This document shows, piece by piece, positions 1-9,211 of a stretch of DNA of 64,000 nucleotides. Source of the DNA: Kriegella aquimaris (GTDB lineage Bacteria > Bacteroidota > Bacteroidia > Flavobacteriales > Flavobacteriaceae). The stretch is from contig NZ_FNGV01000011.1 in the NCBI RefSeq assembly GCF_900103215.1, forward strand, positions 62,001 to 126,000. The letters are read 5' to 3'. The number at the start of each line of letters is the position of its first letter. The stretch's first letter is position 1. The notes under the pieces were generated by a model, which worked only from the letters and a program-made list of their open reading frames with translations, searched no databases and had not been told where the DNA came from. The position numbers and the translations under genes are program-made.

Positions 1-595
1 AGATTTACTTGGAGCTCAAAGGACTCAAGGCAAAACGGAATACGATAAGGGAGTTCGTTGGTTGAACCCGAAAGCCGATATTTTCGAATACGCCTCAGAA
101 ACCATCGAAAGGTTTCATAAAATGGGGGTTAAAAAATTTAAGATCGATATGTCGTATAACACCAAATCTGATATGTTGCACATTCATAAAGAATTGTACA
201 AAGCAGCAAAAGGTATTGACGAAACCATCGAAATGGAATTTCACGTGCCCGATATTTTCTTTACGAAGTTTACCGACGTAACGCGTACCAACGACGTTTG
301 GTTAAATGACAACTATGACTGGCCGGGGCGCGTAAAAACGCACTACGAGATTAGTTATAAATCTTCGCCGGGCAGGGCAATCAACCTTGATCATATCGGT
401 GGAAATGCCGAAAACGATATTACTGAGCAGAAATATCTGCAACATTTAGAGATGTTTAAGTCAAAGACCGGTTATCCTTTGGTGTCACTGCTGCCACATC
501 ACATCAGTCAAAAGTGTGTTGATGAAACAGGCGATTATTTATGGGATTATGAAAGAGGAAATAAGAATATTCTATCCGATTTCTACGAGGGTTGA
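1..595 (+). CDS. C-terminal part of a TIM-barrel glycosidase-like protein (5' truncated)
   Basis: The reading frame is open from base 2, so the gene begins outside the window; 197 residues are visible before the TGA at 593. The sequence has the look of the second half of a (beta/alpha)8 barrel of alpha-galactosidase type. A strand ends in KKFKIDMSYN, where the Asp is placed like a catalytic nucleophile, and later strands carry EMEFHVPD and AINLDHIGGNA. No family could be fixed from this fragment; clan GH-D or a related galactosidase-like family is my best guess. It lies 95 bases ahead of a sulfatase and on the same strand as the anhydrogalactose genes, so it probably belongs to the same carrageenan-type locus. 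Confidence 0.45.
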   Translation, partial: DLLGAQRTQGKTEYDKGVRWLNPKADIFEYASETIERFHKMGVKKFKIDMSYNTKSDMLHIHKELYKAAKGIDETIEMEFHVPDIFFTKFTDVTRTNDVWLNDNYDWPGRVKTHYEISYKSSPGRAINLDHIGGNAENDITEQKYLQHLEMFKSKTGYPLVSLLPHHISQKCVDETGDYLWDYERGNKNILSDFYEG

Positions 596-690
596 AATGA
601 ATTAAATAAAACATTGAAAGTATGTGCCTATTGGCCGCTTAGTACGTTTATTGTTTTCGAGAACATATACTATTAAAAAAGAATTCGAAT

Positions 691-2214
691 ATGAATTATT
701 CTAAATTTAAAGGTCATTTGGTAATCACCTTATTAGGTCTGATGCTCAGTTGTAATTTTTATGCGCAGGAAAAGCGTCCCAACATTTTGTTCATTATTGC
801 CGACGATGCCTCTAAGAATAGTTTTGGACCCTACGGTGCAACATATGTAAAGACCCCAGCTGTTGACCAATTGGCAAAAGACGGGGCAGTATTTAACAAT
901 GCCTATAATTGTAACCCAAAATGTGCTCCGGCGCGAGCTTGTATCGTAACCGGAAAATATAGCTGGCAGCTCAAAGAAGCCGCTGACCATAACGGTCGAT
1001 TTCCTTCAGAGTTTAAAACCTATCCGCAATTACTGGAAAAAGCTGGTTACAATGTTGGATTTACTGGCAAGGGTTGGGGGCCTGGGGTATATGATACAGC
1101 GCATAATCCGGCAGGCCCGGAATATAGCGACATAAAACTTATTCCACCCTATAAGGGAATTAGTAACATTGATTACGCCGCTAATTTTGCTGATTTTTTG
1201 GATAAAAAAGGCGATGCGAAGCCTTTTTGCTTTTGGCTTGGAGCGAAAGAGCCCCACCGCTTTTATGAGTTGGATTCATGGAAAAAAACAGATAAAAAAT
1301 TGACCGATGCCGAAGTGCCTCCTTTCTATCCGGATAACGATATCATTCGAGGCGATCTTTTAGACTATGCAAACGAGGTAGAATGGTTTGATACGCAAAT
1401 AGGTAGGGCAATCAAGATTTTAGAATCCAAAGGATTATTGGAGAATACTATGGTAGTTGTAACCTCGGATCACGGAATGCCATTTCCGCGTGTAAAAGGT
1501 CAACTCTATGAAGAAGGTTTTCATGTGCCTTTGGTAGTTTATTGGAAAGGGGTAGTACAGCCAGGGCGCATCATTGATGATTTTGTGAGCTTTCCTGATC
1601 TGGCACCCACTTTTATGCAAGTTGCTGGGGTGACCCCCCATGAACAGATGACGGGTATGGGTTTTCTAAATTTACTACAGTCCCCGAAATCAGGACAATT
1701 AGATTCCAATCGAGACCATGTGCTTTTGGGTAAGGAACGTCACGATGTCGGTCGTGCTAACGAAGAGGGCACCGACTTGGCGTACCCGGTTCGGGCCATT
1801 CGAACCCATACCTTTTTGTACGCGCGTAATATTAAACCCGAACGATGGCCCGTAGGTAATCCTGAATATGGCTTTCTTAACTGCGATGGTTCCCCGACGA
1901 AAAGTTACCTTACAAATCTAAAACCCAATGATGGGGAGTATCATTTTTTTGAAATGAGTTTTGATAGACGACCGGTCGAAGAACTCTATAACATAAAGGA
2001 GGATCCCCATTGTATATACAATTTGGCCGCACGTCCTGAATATGCGGAACAAATGAAACAATTGCGCAAACAGATGGAGACCGAGTTAATTGCGCAGGGT
2101 GATCCACGTATGCTTGGCGATGGTGCTGTTTTTGATACTTACAAATACTACGGAAAGGGAATGGATTACAAAACGGGGAAACGTTTGCCTCCTCCTAATT
2201 ACATAAAAAAGTAA
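691..2214 (+). CDS. S1-family sulfatase, exported (heparan-sulfatase-like)
   Basis: A 507-residue formylglycine-dependent sulfatase that would remove sulfate esters from algal galactan oligosaccharides in the periplasm. An N-terminal signal peptide ends near FYAQ (about residue 25). The metal-binding strand reads NILFIIADD (31-39). The maturation motif is C78-A-P-A-R, so the active-site Cys should be converted to formylglycine. VVTSDHG and the later KERHD and PVRAIRT segments are typical of S1 subfamilies annotated as heparan N-sulfatase-like. The exact S1 subfamily is uncertain. By position it could supply the third sulfatase of a carrageenan locus besides the S1_7-like and S1_19-like genes at 15303 and 16987; that is inference. 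No maturase gene is visible in the window. Confidence 0.88.
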   Translation: MNYSKFKGHLVITLLGLMLSCNFYAQEKRPNILFIIADDASKNSFGPYGATYVKTPAVDQLAKDGAVFNNAYNCNPKCAPARACIVTGKYSWQLKEAADHNGRFPSEFKTYPQLLEKAGYNVGFTGKGWGPGVYDTAHNPAGPEYSDIKLIPPYKGISNIDYAANFADFLDKKGDAKPFCFWLGAKEPHRFYELDSWKKTDKKLTDAEVPPFYPDNDIIRGDLLDYANEVEWFDTQIGRAIKILESKGLLENTMVVVTSDHGMPFPRVKGQLYEEGFHVPLVVYWKGVVQPGRIIDDFVSFPDLAPTFMQVAGVTPHEQMTGMGFLNLLQSPKSGQLDSNRDHVLLGKERHDVGRANEEGTDLAYPVRAIRTHTFLYARNIKPERWPVGNPEYGFLNCDGSPTKSYLTNLKPNDGEYHFFEMSFDRRPVEELYNIKEDPHCIYNLAARPEYAEQMKQLRKQMETELIAQGDPRMLGDGAVFDTYKYYGKGMDYKTGKRLPPPNYIKK

Positions 2215-2421
2215 TAGGCGCGTTCACCTTATGAAGTTATTTTCTGTTACTGTTCCGTGTACCCAAACAATTTCATGGTAATATAGTGCCAGTGGCAGCT
2301 AATTTCGGTTGCAAGATGTTGCTGAAATTCATATAAGTTTGTTGGTAATCGATTCAACTTCAGTCGAGTCTCATTTTTTTTGAAGTAGAACCGGTATTTA
2401 AATCAATTGACCATTTAGATC

Positions 2422-3723
2422 ATGACCGGGCTTTTAATATTGATTTTATGCATTGTACTGTTGATTGCCGCTATTACGGTTTTCAAGGTGCATCCTATTC
2501 CGGCACTTCTGATATCGGGCCTTATTTTAGGATTGGCTACGGGCGGTTCTGTAACTGGGGTCACTGAAAGTTTGTTAAGTGGTTTCGGGAGCACTTTAAA
2601 ATGGATAGGTCTCGTCATTTTGTTCGGTACGCTTCTGGGCGAAATTCTTGCAGAAACTGGAGGTGCTGATTTGATTGCCGACAGTATTATAAAATTATTC
2701 GGCGTCAATCGATTGCCGTTGAGCATGGCCGTCATTGGTTTTCTAGTGGGAATTCCTGTTTTTATGGATGTCGCCTATTTGACGTTATTACCGACCATAT
2801 TGGCCTTGTCTAGAAAATCGGGACATTCAGTTTTGGTCCTCGGATTGTCCCTTGCCATGAGCCTCACCGTGGCACATGCCTTGATTCCTCCAACCCCGGG
2901 ACCCCTGGCGGTGGCCGCTTTATTGAACGTTGAGGTAGGCGCCATGATTCCTGTCAATGTTATTGTTGCTATTACGGCTATAGCTGGAGGTTTGATTTGG
3001 ATCCGGTTAAATTCTAAAAGTCTCAAAATGACGGCTGTTTCCAATGCAGGTCAGCCCACTTCAGAAAAAAAGGAACTACAGGGGTATCGAAAGGTTTTAC
3101 CCTTTGTCGCACTTTTATTGCCCTTATTCCTTATGTCGGTAGGTGCGTTGTTCCCAGGTGATAATCCAATTATTGATTTTATCAAAAATCCTGTTTGGGC
3201 TTTGATGATTGGCGTTGTTTTCTCATTACCCTTGTTGGGTAAAGCCAACTTTACCGCCGACCTTGATCGTTATTTTCAGACCTCCGGTGCAAAATCGGCC
3301 ATCGTTATATTAATTACCGGTACCGGGGGAGCTTTCGGACAGGTAATTAAGGATACCGAAATCGTAAATTCACTCTTTTCGAATATGGATAGTAGTTTTT
3401 CGGTTATGGGAGTTATCATTCCATTTTTGCTCAGTTTTATGTTTACCACGGTAACAGGATCGGTAACGGTTTCTTTAATAACGACAGCGTCAATTGCCGC
3501 TCCACTGGTAACGAGTGGTGTACTTGATCCAGAATTAACCGCTGCGGCGATTGGAGCTGGTGCATTGGGAATTATTCATGTCAATAGCAGTTTTTTCTGG
3601 CTCTTTAAAGAAGTACATGGGGTATCGGTTCCTAAACTTTTGAAGTCATTCAGTTTGTTAACCGCAATAGTGGCATTATCCGGTGGCCTTATGGTCCTGC
3701 TATTATATCTTTTGGATTTTTAG
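2422..3723 (+). CDS. GntP-family gluconate/sugar-acid:H+ symporter
   Basis: A 433-residue inner-membrane permease with about a dozen hydrophobic segments. Family signatures include the N-terminal run with KVHPIPALLISGLILG, the GFGSTLKWIG segment, GIPVFMDVAYLTLLP and HALIPPTPGPLA. GntP carriers import gluconate and related aldonates with protons. Next to genes that make and use 3,6-anhydro-D-galactonate and 2-keto-3-deoxy-galactonate, an acidic sugar of this pathway is a reasonable substrate, but the sequence does not prove it. The gene stands 207 bases after the sulfatase, so it may have its own promoter; a palindrome resembling the susC operator lies upstream at 2177-2188. Confidence 0.88.
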   Translation: MTGLLILILCIVLLIAAITVFKVHPIPALLISGLILGLATGGSVTGVTESLLSGFGSTLKWIGLVILFGTLLGEILAETGGADLIADSIIKLFGVNRLPLSMAVIGFLVGIPVFMDVAYLTLLPTILALSRKSGHSVLVLGLSLAMSLTVAHALIPPTPGPLAVAALLNVEVGAMIPVNVIVAITAIAGGLIWIRLNSKSLKMTAVSNAGQPTSEKKELQGYRKVLPFVALLLPLFLMSVGALFPGDNPIIDFIKNPVWALMIGVVFSLPLLGKANFTADLDRYFQTSGAKSAIVILITGTGGAFGQVIKDTEIVNSLFSNMDSSFSVMGVIIPFLLSFMFTTVTGSVTVSLITTASIAAPLVTSGVLDPELTAAAIGAGALGIIHVNSSFFWLFKEVHGVSVPKLLKSFSLLTAIVALSGGLMVLLLYLLDF

Positions 3724-3878
3724 TCTTACACATACCTTCTTGCAAAAAAAAAGGATAGAATAATGTTAACGTGGGGTAAAATCGACTAACAGCATAGACA
3801 GGGAATCTATTTTCTTTGCATTGAATGATAATGTCGATGGTTAAGATTATCGCCTAAATATCATAACAATCATTTTAT

Positions 3879-4886
3879 ATGGATACGTACTTCTTAGCGA
3901 TAATTTTAATTCTATTTGCCAGCTTTTTTCAAGGCACTTTTGGACTGGGAATGAAATATATGGCACCCTTAAAATGGGAAGCTTGGTGGCTATTACATTC
4001 TTTCATTGCCATGATAGTTGTCCCAGGTATTTGGGCCTTTATTGCAATTCCTGATTTGTTAGCTGTGATTGCACAGACAGACAATGATACATTATTGTTA
4101 GCCGCCTTCTTTGGGTTTTTGTGGGGTATAGGCGGCATATTGTTCGGTGTAAGTGTTGAAAAAACGGGTATTTCAATCACCTATGGTATTGTTATGGGTT
4201 TGGCGGCATCAATGGGGTCGGTTATTCCTTTATTTCAAATTGAAGGTGCATTATCGCAACCTTCTTTTCCTACAATTATGATTGGCGTCGTACTACTTTT
4301 GGTCGGTGTGGCCATCACAGCAGTGGCGGGTGTTCAAAGAGACCGGTTAAAAGCTGAAAACGATTCAATGGATAAATCTATAAAATTGGGGGTAATCATT
4401 GCGGTGGCTTCTGGTATACTTTCCGCATTTTTAAATATCGGATTTTCAAATGCTGCTCCCGTAGCGCAAGTTGCTGTGGCCGAATATGGGGTAGGTACTC
4501 AAAATGCAAGTTTGGCGTCTTGGGTCGTAGTTCTTCCTGGCGCTTTTGCAATGAACGGAGGTTATGCCATTTTTCGGTTGATACAGAATAATTCATGGGG
4601 TTCATATAAAAATCCTAATAGTGGTAAAGCTTATAAATGGGCAATTCTAGCCGGAATATTCTGGTTTGCCGCTTTAGGTGTCTATGGTCAGGGAGCCGCT
4701 CTAATGGGCAATCTTGGCCCTGTGATAGGTTGGCCCATTTTACTGGGCTTGGCACTTATAATAAGTAATATTTGGGGGTATCGTTCCGGTGAGTGGAAAA
4801 ATGCTGCTAAGCCTTTTAGAGTACTGTTGATCGGTTTGGCGGTGTTGATTATCGCCATTTGTATCCTAGGTTACGCCAATTATTAA
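3879..4886 (+). CDS. rhaT: RhaT-family L-rhamnose/proton symporter homologue
   Basis: A 335-residue membrane protein with ten likely transmembrane helices and the drug/metabolite-transporter layout of RhaT. The N-terminus (FFQGTFGLGMKYMAPLKWEAWWL) and the WGIGGILFGVSVEKTGISITYG segment are characteristic of the family. RhaT imports L-rhamnose with H+ in enterobacteria. Here no rhamnose catabolic gene is seen; the next gene starts the anhydrogalactose pathway, so the true substrate may be another monosaccharide released by the locus. Together with the GntP and MFS genes this makes three different permease families in one PUL. Start ATG at 3879 follows a 155-base gap with no clear terminator. 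Confidence 0.85.
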   Translation: MDTYFLAIILILFASFFQGTFGLGMKYMAPLKWEAWWLLHSFIAMIVVPGIWAFIAIPDLLAVIAQTDNDTLLLAAFFGFLWGIGGILFGVSVEKTGISITYGIVMGLAASMGSVIPLFQIEGALSQPSFPTIMIGVVLLLVGVAITAVAGVQRDRLKAENDSMDKSIKLGVIIAVASGILSAFLNIGFSNAAPVAQVAVAEYGVGTQNASLASWVVVLPGAFAMNGGYAIFRLIQNNSWGSYKNPNSGKAYKWAILAGIFWFAALGVYGQGAALMGNLGPVIGWPILLGLALIISNIWGYRSGEWKNAAKPFRVLLIGLAVLIIAICILGYANY

Positions 4887-4973
4887 GGTTGCAAGAAGAA
4901 TGTTTCAAAACTAGAGCCAATATTAAATTCTTGGTGATAAATAGATAAAAGATTAAAATTAATCGATACTGAA

Positions 4974-6101
4974 ATGAAGATAGCAGAAATAGTTCCCTAT
5001 GTAATCAGCCATACCTTGGACACACCTTTCTACTTTTCCCAATGGGAGTATGATACAAGAAAAATATGCATTGTTAAAATAGTGTTGGAAGATGGTACTT
5101 ATGGATGGGGCGAAGGCTATGGTCCTGCGAATGTGCTCAAGGCAGGTATAGATTTTTTCAAACCTTTTTTGATAGGAAAAAATGCACTCGAACACGAAAC
5201 CCTTTGGCAAGAAATGTACCGTCGTTCCATAGATTATGCGCGGAGTGGTGTTCTTCAAGCAGCAATAAGTGCCATCGATGTGGCATTATGGGATATAAAA
5301 GGAAAAGTCTTTAATCAGCCGGTCTCGGTTTTACTGGGAGGTGTTAAAAACCCCATCATAGAACCGTATGCCACGGGTTTGTATTTCACAAGGGGAGAGG
5401 GACAAAAGGAAAAATTGGTAGAAGAGGCGCTTTTGTATAAATCACAAGGTTTTAAAGCCGTTAAGATGAAAGTTGGTCTAAACATTGAAAAAGATATCGC
5501 TTATGTTGCAGCGGTGCGCAAAGCTATCGGTCCTGATATGAGGCTGATGATCGATGCCAACCACGCCTATTCATATAGGGAGGCCCTTAAATTATCAAAG
5601 GAAATCGAGAAATATGATATAGGATGGTTTGAAGAGCCGGTGTCCCCCGAAGATTATGAGGGATACCGAAAACTTCGAGAGAATACTTCAATACCCATAT
5701 CGGGTGGGGAATGTGAATACCTTAAATTTGGATTCAGACGTCTTTTGGAAAACGAATGTGTAGATATTGCACAACCCGATATCTGCGCTACCGGTGGGCT
5801 TACCGAAGCAAAACGGATTGCGACCTTGGCACAAACCTATGGTAAAGACATTGTGCCACATAGTTGGGGAACATGGATCGCCATTAGTGCTGCGGTGCAT
5901 TTTGTGGCGAATCTCGATAAGAATCCGGGACGGATGTATAACGATTTGCCAACCATGGAACTAGATCGTACCGAAAATGCATTGCGCGATGAGGTGACCC
6001 GACATCAATTAAAAATTGAGAATGGATTATTATATGTGCCCGATGCTCCCGGCTTGGGCGTAGAAGTATCGGAGGTAGCGTTACAAAAATATTCAGAATA
6101 A
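4974..6101 (+). CDS. dauB: 3,6-anhydro-D-galactonate cycloisomerase (enolase superfamily)
   Basis: A 375-residue cytoplasmic enzyme of the mandelate racemase/muconate lactonizing group. It has the capping domain followed by the TIM barrel with the expected residues: K164-M-K166, metal ligands D194, E220 and E246, then D269 in QPDICATGG and H296 in PHSWG. In carrageenan degraders, enzymes of this group open 3,6-anhydro-D-galactonate to 2-keto-3-deoxy-D-galactonate. The assignment rests on the neighbours: aldehyde dehydrogenase 13 bases downstream, then kinase and aldolase of the same pathway. A galactonate or gluconate dehydratase is the alternative if the neighbourhood were ignored. Confidence 0.87.
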   Translation: MKIAEIVPYVISHTLDTPFYFSQWEYDTRKICIVKIVLEDGTYGWGEGYGPANVLKAGIDFFKPFLIGKNALEHETLWQEMYRRSIDYARSGVLQAAISAIDVALWDIKGKVFNQPVSVLLGGVKNPIIEPYATGLYFTRGEGQKEKLVEEALLYKSQGFKAVKMKVGLNIEKDIAYVAAVRKAIGPDMRLMIDANHAYSYREALKLSKEIEKYDIGWFEEPVSPEDYEGYRKLRENTSIPISGGECEYLKFGFRRLLENECVDIAQPDICATGGLTEAKRIATLAQTYGKDIVPHSWGTWIAISAAVHFVANLDKNPGRMYNDLPTMELDRTENALRDEVTRHQLKIENGLLYVPDAPGLGVEVSEVALQKYSE

Positions 6102-6114
6102 GAAACAAGCTAAA

Positions 6115-7560
6115 ATGAAACATATAAGAACGTTCGGGCATAAAAAATTATATATCGATGGTCAGCTTGTCGATGCTTCAAACGGTAAAACATTCGGTGT
6201 AATTTCCCCGGCTCATGAAACCGCGATTGCGACAATTGCTTGGGCCGGCATGGACGATACCGAAAGAGCATTGAAATCTGCTCAAAAGGGATTCGAATCG
6301 TGGTCCGCAATGCCAATGGTAGAGCGATTGGATTGGATCGATAAACTTCGTAACAAAATTATTGAAAATGGTGACTTGTTACGAGAAAGTATCATGTATG
6401 AAATGGGTAAGACTTGGGAAGGCTCCGAGGAAGACCTCACCAGTATAACCAATTCCCTGAAATACTATTCCGAGGAGATTCAGAAACGGAAAGATATTCC
6501 TATTAAAGATAAGGAAGGTAGTCATGAACATCGCATGGTCTCCCAGCCTTTGGGAGTTGCGGTAGCCTTTTTGGCCTATAACTTTCCACTTTTGAATTTG
6601 GGTTTCAAACTGGGGCCGGCCCTGGCTGCTGGTTGTAGTATTATTTTAAAACCATCCGAATTTTCGCCATTGTCGGCTTATATTGTTGGCGAACTCTGTG
6701 CGGAAATTAACTTCCCTAAAGGTGTGGTCACCGTTATTTGTGGTGATGTCACGGAAGTGGGTATTCCGCTCTGCGAAAGTAAAATTCCGAGGTTGATTAC
6801 CATGATCGGGTCAACCGAAACGGCTCAAAAACTCATTGCGCAGAGTGCACGTACTTCCATAAAAAGATATAGTATGGAGTGTGGGGGTAATGCTCCGTTC
6901 ATAGTATGCCAAGATGCCGATATGGAACTTGCGATAAACATCGGTGCCGCTTTGAAAATTGGTAATTCAGGTCAAATTTGTGTGGCCCCGAATCGTTTTT
7001 TTATACACGAATCGGTAATCAACGAATTTACCGAGGGCTTAAAGAAAAAGTTCGAAAATGCCAAAATAGGCTTTGGTAGGGAAAACAAACCTGATATGGG
7101 ACCTCTAGCTAATGCTAACTCGGTAGCCAAAGTGCAAAGTATCGTTCAAGAGGCAATAAAACAAGGGGGTGCACTGATTTACGGAGGAAAACCTTTCGAT
7201 ACAACAGGGTATTATTTTGAGCCAACAATCATTCTATTGGCCAATAATAATTCAGAAATCTTGCAGCATGAAATATTCGGTCCCGTGGCGCTAATCACAT
7301 CCTTTAAAACAAAGGAAGAGGTTATTGAACTGGCCAATAATACAGATGCCGGTTTGGCCTCTTATGTCTTTTCGAAAGATAAGGACATCTTAAACTTTTT
7401 TGCTGAAAAGTTGGAGTTTGGCGAGGTGCAACTGAACGGTGTAAAGTATGATATTTACCTTCCTCATGGCGGTGTCAAGAATAGTGGAATAGGGGTAGAC
7501 TGCTCAACTTATGCGCTTGATGATTATCTTGTGAAGAAAAGGATAACTAAAGCATTATAG
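6115..7560 (+). CDS. dauA: 3,6-anhydro-D-galactose dehydrogenase (aldehyde dehydrogenase family)
   Basis: A 481-residue NAD(P)-dependent aldehyde dehydrogenase, the normal length for the family. The catalytic Cys is C289 in NSGQICVAPN and the general base is E255 in SMECGGNAPF. The cofactor-binding region includes KPSEFSP and the IGSTETA segment. It would oxidise the aldehyde of 3,6-anhydro-D-galactose to 3,6-anhydro-D-galactonate, the substrate of the enzyme encoded just upstream. The tight spacing to both neighbours (13 and 5 bases) supports one operon. Sequence alone would also allow a succinate-semialdehyde or lactaldehyde dehydrogenase; the pathway context decides. Confidence 0.87.
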   Translation: MKHIRTFGHKKLYIDGQLVDASNGKTFGVISPAHETAIATIAWAGMDDTERALKSAQKGFESWSAMPMVERLDWIDKLRNKIIENGDLLRESIMYEMGKTWEGSEEDLTSITNSLKYYSEEIQKRKDIPIKDKEGSHEHRMVSQPLGVAVAFLAYNFPLLNLGFKLGPALAAGCSIILKPSEFSPLSAYIVGELCAEINFPKGVVTVICGDVTEVGIPLCESKIPRLITMIGSTETAQKLIAQSARTSIKRYSMECGGNAPFIVCQDADMELAINIGAALKIGNSGQICVAPNRFFIHESVINEFTEGLKKKFENAKIGFGRENKPDMGPLANANSVAKVQSIVQEAIKQGGALIYGGKPFDTTGYYFEPTIILLANNNSEILQHEIFGPVALITSFKTKEEVIELANNTDAGLASYVFSKDKDILNFFAEKLEFGEVQLNGVKYDIYLPHGGVKNSGIGVDCSTYALDDYLVKKRITKAL

Positions 7561-7565
7561 AGTTT

Positions 7566-8516
7566 ATGAATGTACCAGAAATATTTATAAGTTGTGATTG
7601 GGGCACTTCCAATTTTAGGCTCCATTTGGTCGATACAAATTCCTTGAATGTCTTGGCGGAACACAAGACCGATATGGGAATCAAAAAACGATTTCAAGAC
7701 TTCAAGATGCAAAATGAAGTATCTCAAGAGGTATTTTTCGCAGAATATCTAAAAGAACAGATTAGTGCACTCAATTATGCTAAAGGCAATAACCTAGTCG
7801 TGGTTGCCTCGGGAATGTTGTCTTCTTCCATAGGAATGCGAGAGTTGCCTTATGCGAAAATGCCCATTGCCTTTAGCGGTAAGGATTTGATTAGTACATC
7901 GATTCACAGGGATAATGGACCAAAAATAATACTTGTTTCGGGTGTGAGAACAGAAACGGATGTCATGCGCGGTGAAGAAATCCAAGCCATGGGATTGGCC
8001 AATCACCTTCCTAAAGAAGACCGTGGTATTTTATTACTGCCAGGTACCCACAGCAAGCATATAACTTTTGAGAAAGGCCGTTTTGAAGATTTTACCACTT
8101 ATATGACAGGCGAACTTTTTGAAATTATAAGCAAGACCAGCATTTTGGCGGCTTCGTTGAATCAAGTAGACTGGAAATCATCTTTTCAACCTGCGTTCTT
8201 GGAGGGAGTGAAGAAAGGAATTTCCAACCAACAAATGGCTTCATTGTTCGCTATTAGGGCAAGTAGTCTGATTAGCGATACAGCGCCGGAGCAAAACTAT
8301 TTTTTCTTGTCAGGACTCTTGATCGGAGGGGAGTTGGCCAACCTGAAGGATAAAAATGAAACTGTATATCTGGCAGCATCTGGTATATATAATGTACTGT
8401 ACGAGTTGGCTTTACTTTCTTTTTTGCCTAAGAAACGAGTGGTATGTTTCGAAACGCAAATAATAGAGAAAGCATTATTGATAGGACAAAGAAAAATACT
8501 GGAGAGCTATGGCTGA
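7566..8516 (+). CDS. dauC: 2-dehydro-3-deoxygalactonokinase
   Basis: A 316-residue kinase of the DgoK family. The phosphate-binding start SCDWGTSNFRLHLVD (residues 9-23) and the LLLPGTHSKHI segment are family signatures. It phosphorylates 2-keto-3-deoxy-D-galactonate at C6 with ATP, in the cytoplasm. It sits between the dehydrogenase (5-base gap) and the aldolase, whose start codon lies 8 bases inside this gene, so translation of the last two is probably coupled. The same reaction serves the De Ley-Doudoroff galactose route, but no galactose dehydrogenase is in the window. Confidence 0.9.
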   Translation: MNVPEIFISCDWGTSNFRLHLVDTNSLNVLAEHKTDMGIKKRFQDFKMQNEVSQEVFFAEYLKEQISALNYAKGNNLVVVASGMLSSSIGMRELPYAKMPIAFSGKDLISTSIHRDNGPKIILVSGVRTETDVMRGEEIQAMGLANHLPKEDRGILLLPGTHSKHITFEKGRFEDFTTYMTGELFEIISKTSILAASLNQVDWKSSFQPAFLEGVKKGISNQQMASLFAIRASSLISDTAPEQNYFFLSGLLIGGELANLKDKNETVYLAASGIYNVLYELALLSFLPKKRVVCFETQIIEKALLIGQRKILESYG

Positions 8517-9147
8517 TCGATTGTTTTCATGGGAAAAATTTTATAAAAATCCGATTGTTGGCATTCTAAGGGGGTTGACGACTGAACAGGTATTTGAAAT
8601 TATTCCCATCTACCTTAAGAGTGGTTTTTTTACGGTTGAGATAACGATGAATTCGCCGGAAGTCTCCCATACTATTGCCAAATTGGTAAAAGATTTTCCA
8701 ACATTAAATGTCGGTGCAGGTACGATTTGTAACATGCAAGACTTAGAGGTCGCTTTAAAGGCAGGATCTCAGTTTATCGTCACTCCGATTATCGATGAGG
8801 AGGTGATCAAATACTGTGTCACAAACAATATTCCGGTTTTTCCAGGCGGATATACCCCAACAGAAATCTATAAAGCATGGTCTTTGGGGGCTTCGGCGGT
8901 AAAAATATTTCCGGCTACACAACTGGGGGTACAATTTATAAAAGACGTTTCCGCCCCTTTAAATAAAATCAAATTATTGCCAACGGGTGGTGTATCCCAA
9001 AAAAACATCAAATCGTTTTTTGAAGCAGGAGTCGTTGGTGTGGGTATGGGCAGTTCCCTTTTCGACAAGAAATTGATCGGTGCAAAAAATTTTGAAAACC
9101 TCGGGAAACATTTTGAAAAAATTCGTGACGAAATAGGGATGTTTTAA
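8509..9147 (+). CDS. dauD: 2-dehydro-3-deoxy-6-phosphogalactonate aldolase
   Basis: A 212-residue class I aldolase of the KDPG/KDPGal family. Key residues are present: R21 in GILRG, E44 in VEITMNSP and the Schiff-base lysine K132 in ASAVKIFPA. FPGGYTPTE is the usual substrate loop. It splits the phosphorylated keto-deoxy sugar acid into pyruvate and glyceraldehyde 3-phosphate, the exit to glycolysis. It overlaps the kinase gene by 8 bases. The stereochemical preference (galacto or gluco) cannot be read from the sequence; the preceding DgoK-type kinase points to the galacto form. Confidence 0.9.
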   Translation: MADRLFSWEKFYKNPIVGILRGLTTEQVFEIIPIYLKSGFFTVEITMNSPEVSHTIAKLVKDFPTLNVGAGTICNMQDLEVALKAGSQFIVTPIIDEEVIKYCVTNNIPVFPGGYTPTEIYKAWSLGASAVKIFPATQLGVQFIKDVSAPLNKIKLLPTGGVSQKNIKSFFEAGVVGVGMGSSLFDKKLIGAKNFENLGKHFEKIRDEIGMF

Positions 9148-9211
9148 AAACACCTTAAGTAATTGCGTGGGCAAATTGATGTAGAACAAACCATAATAAT
9201 ATATCGGCAAA

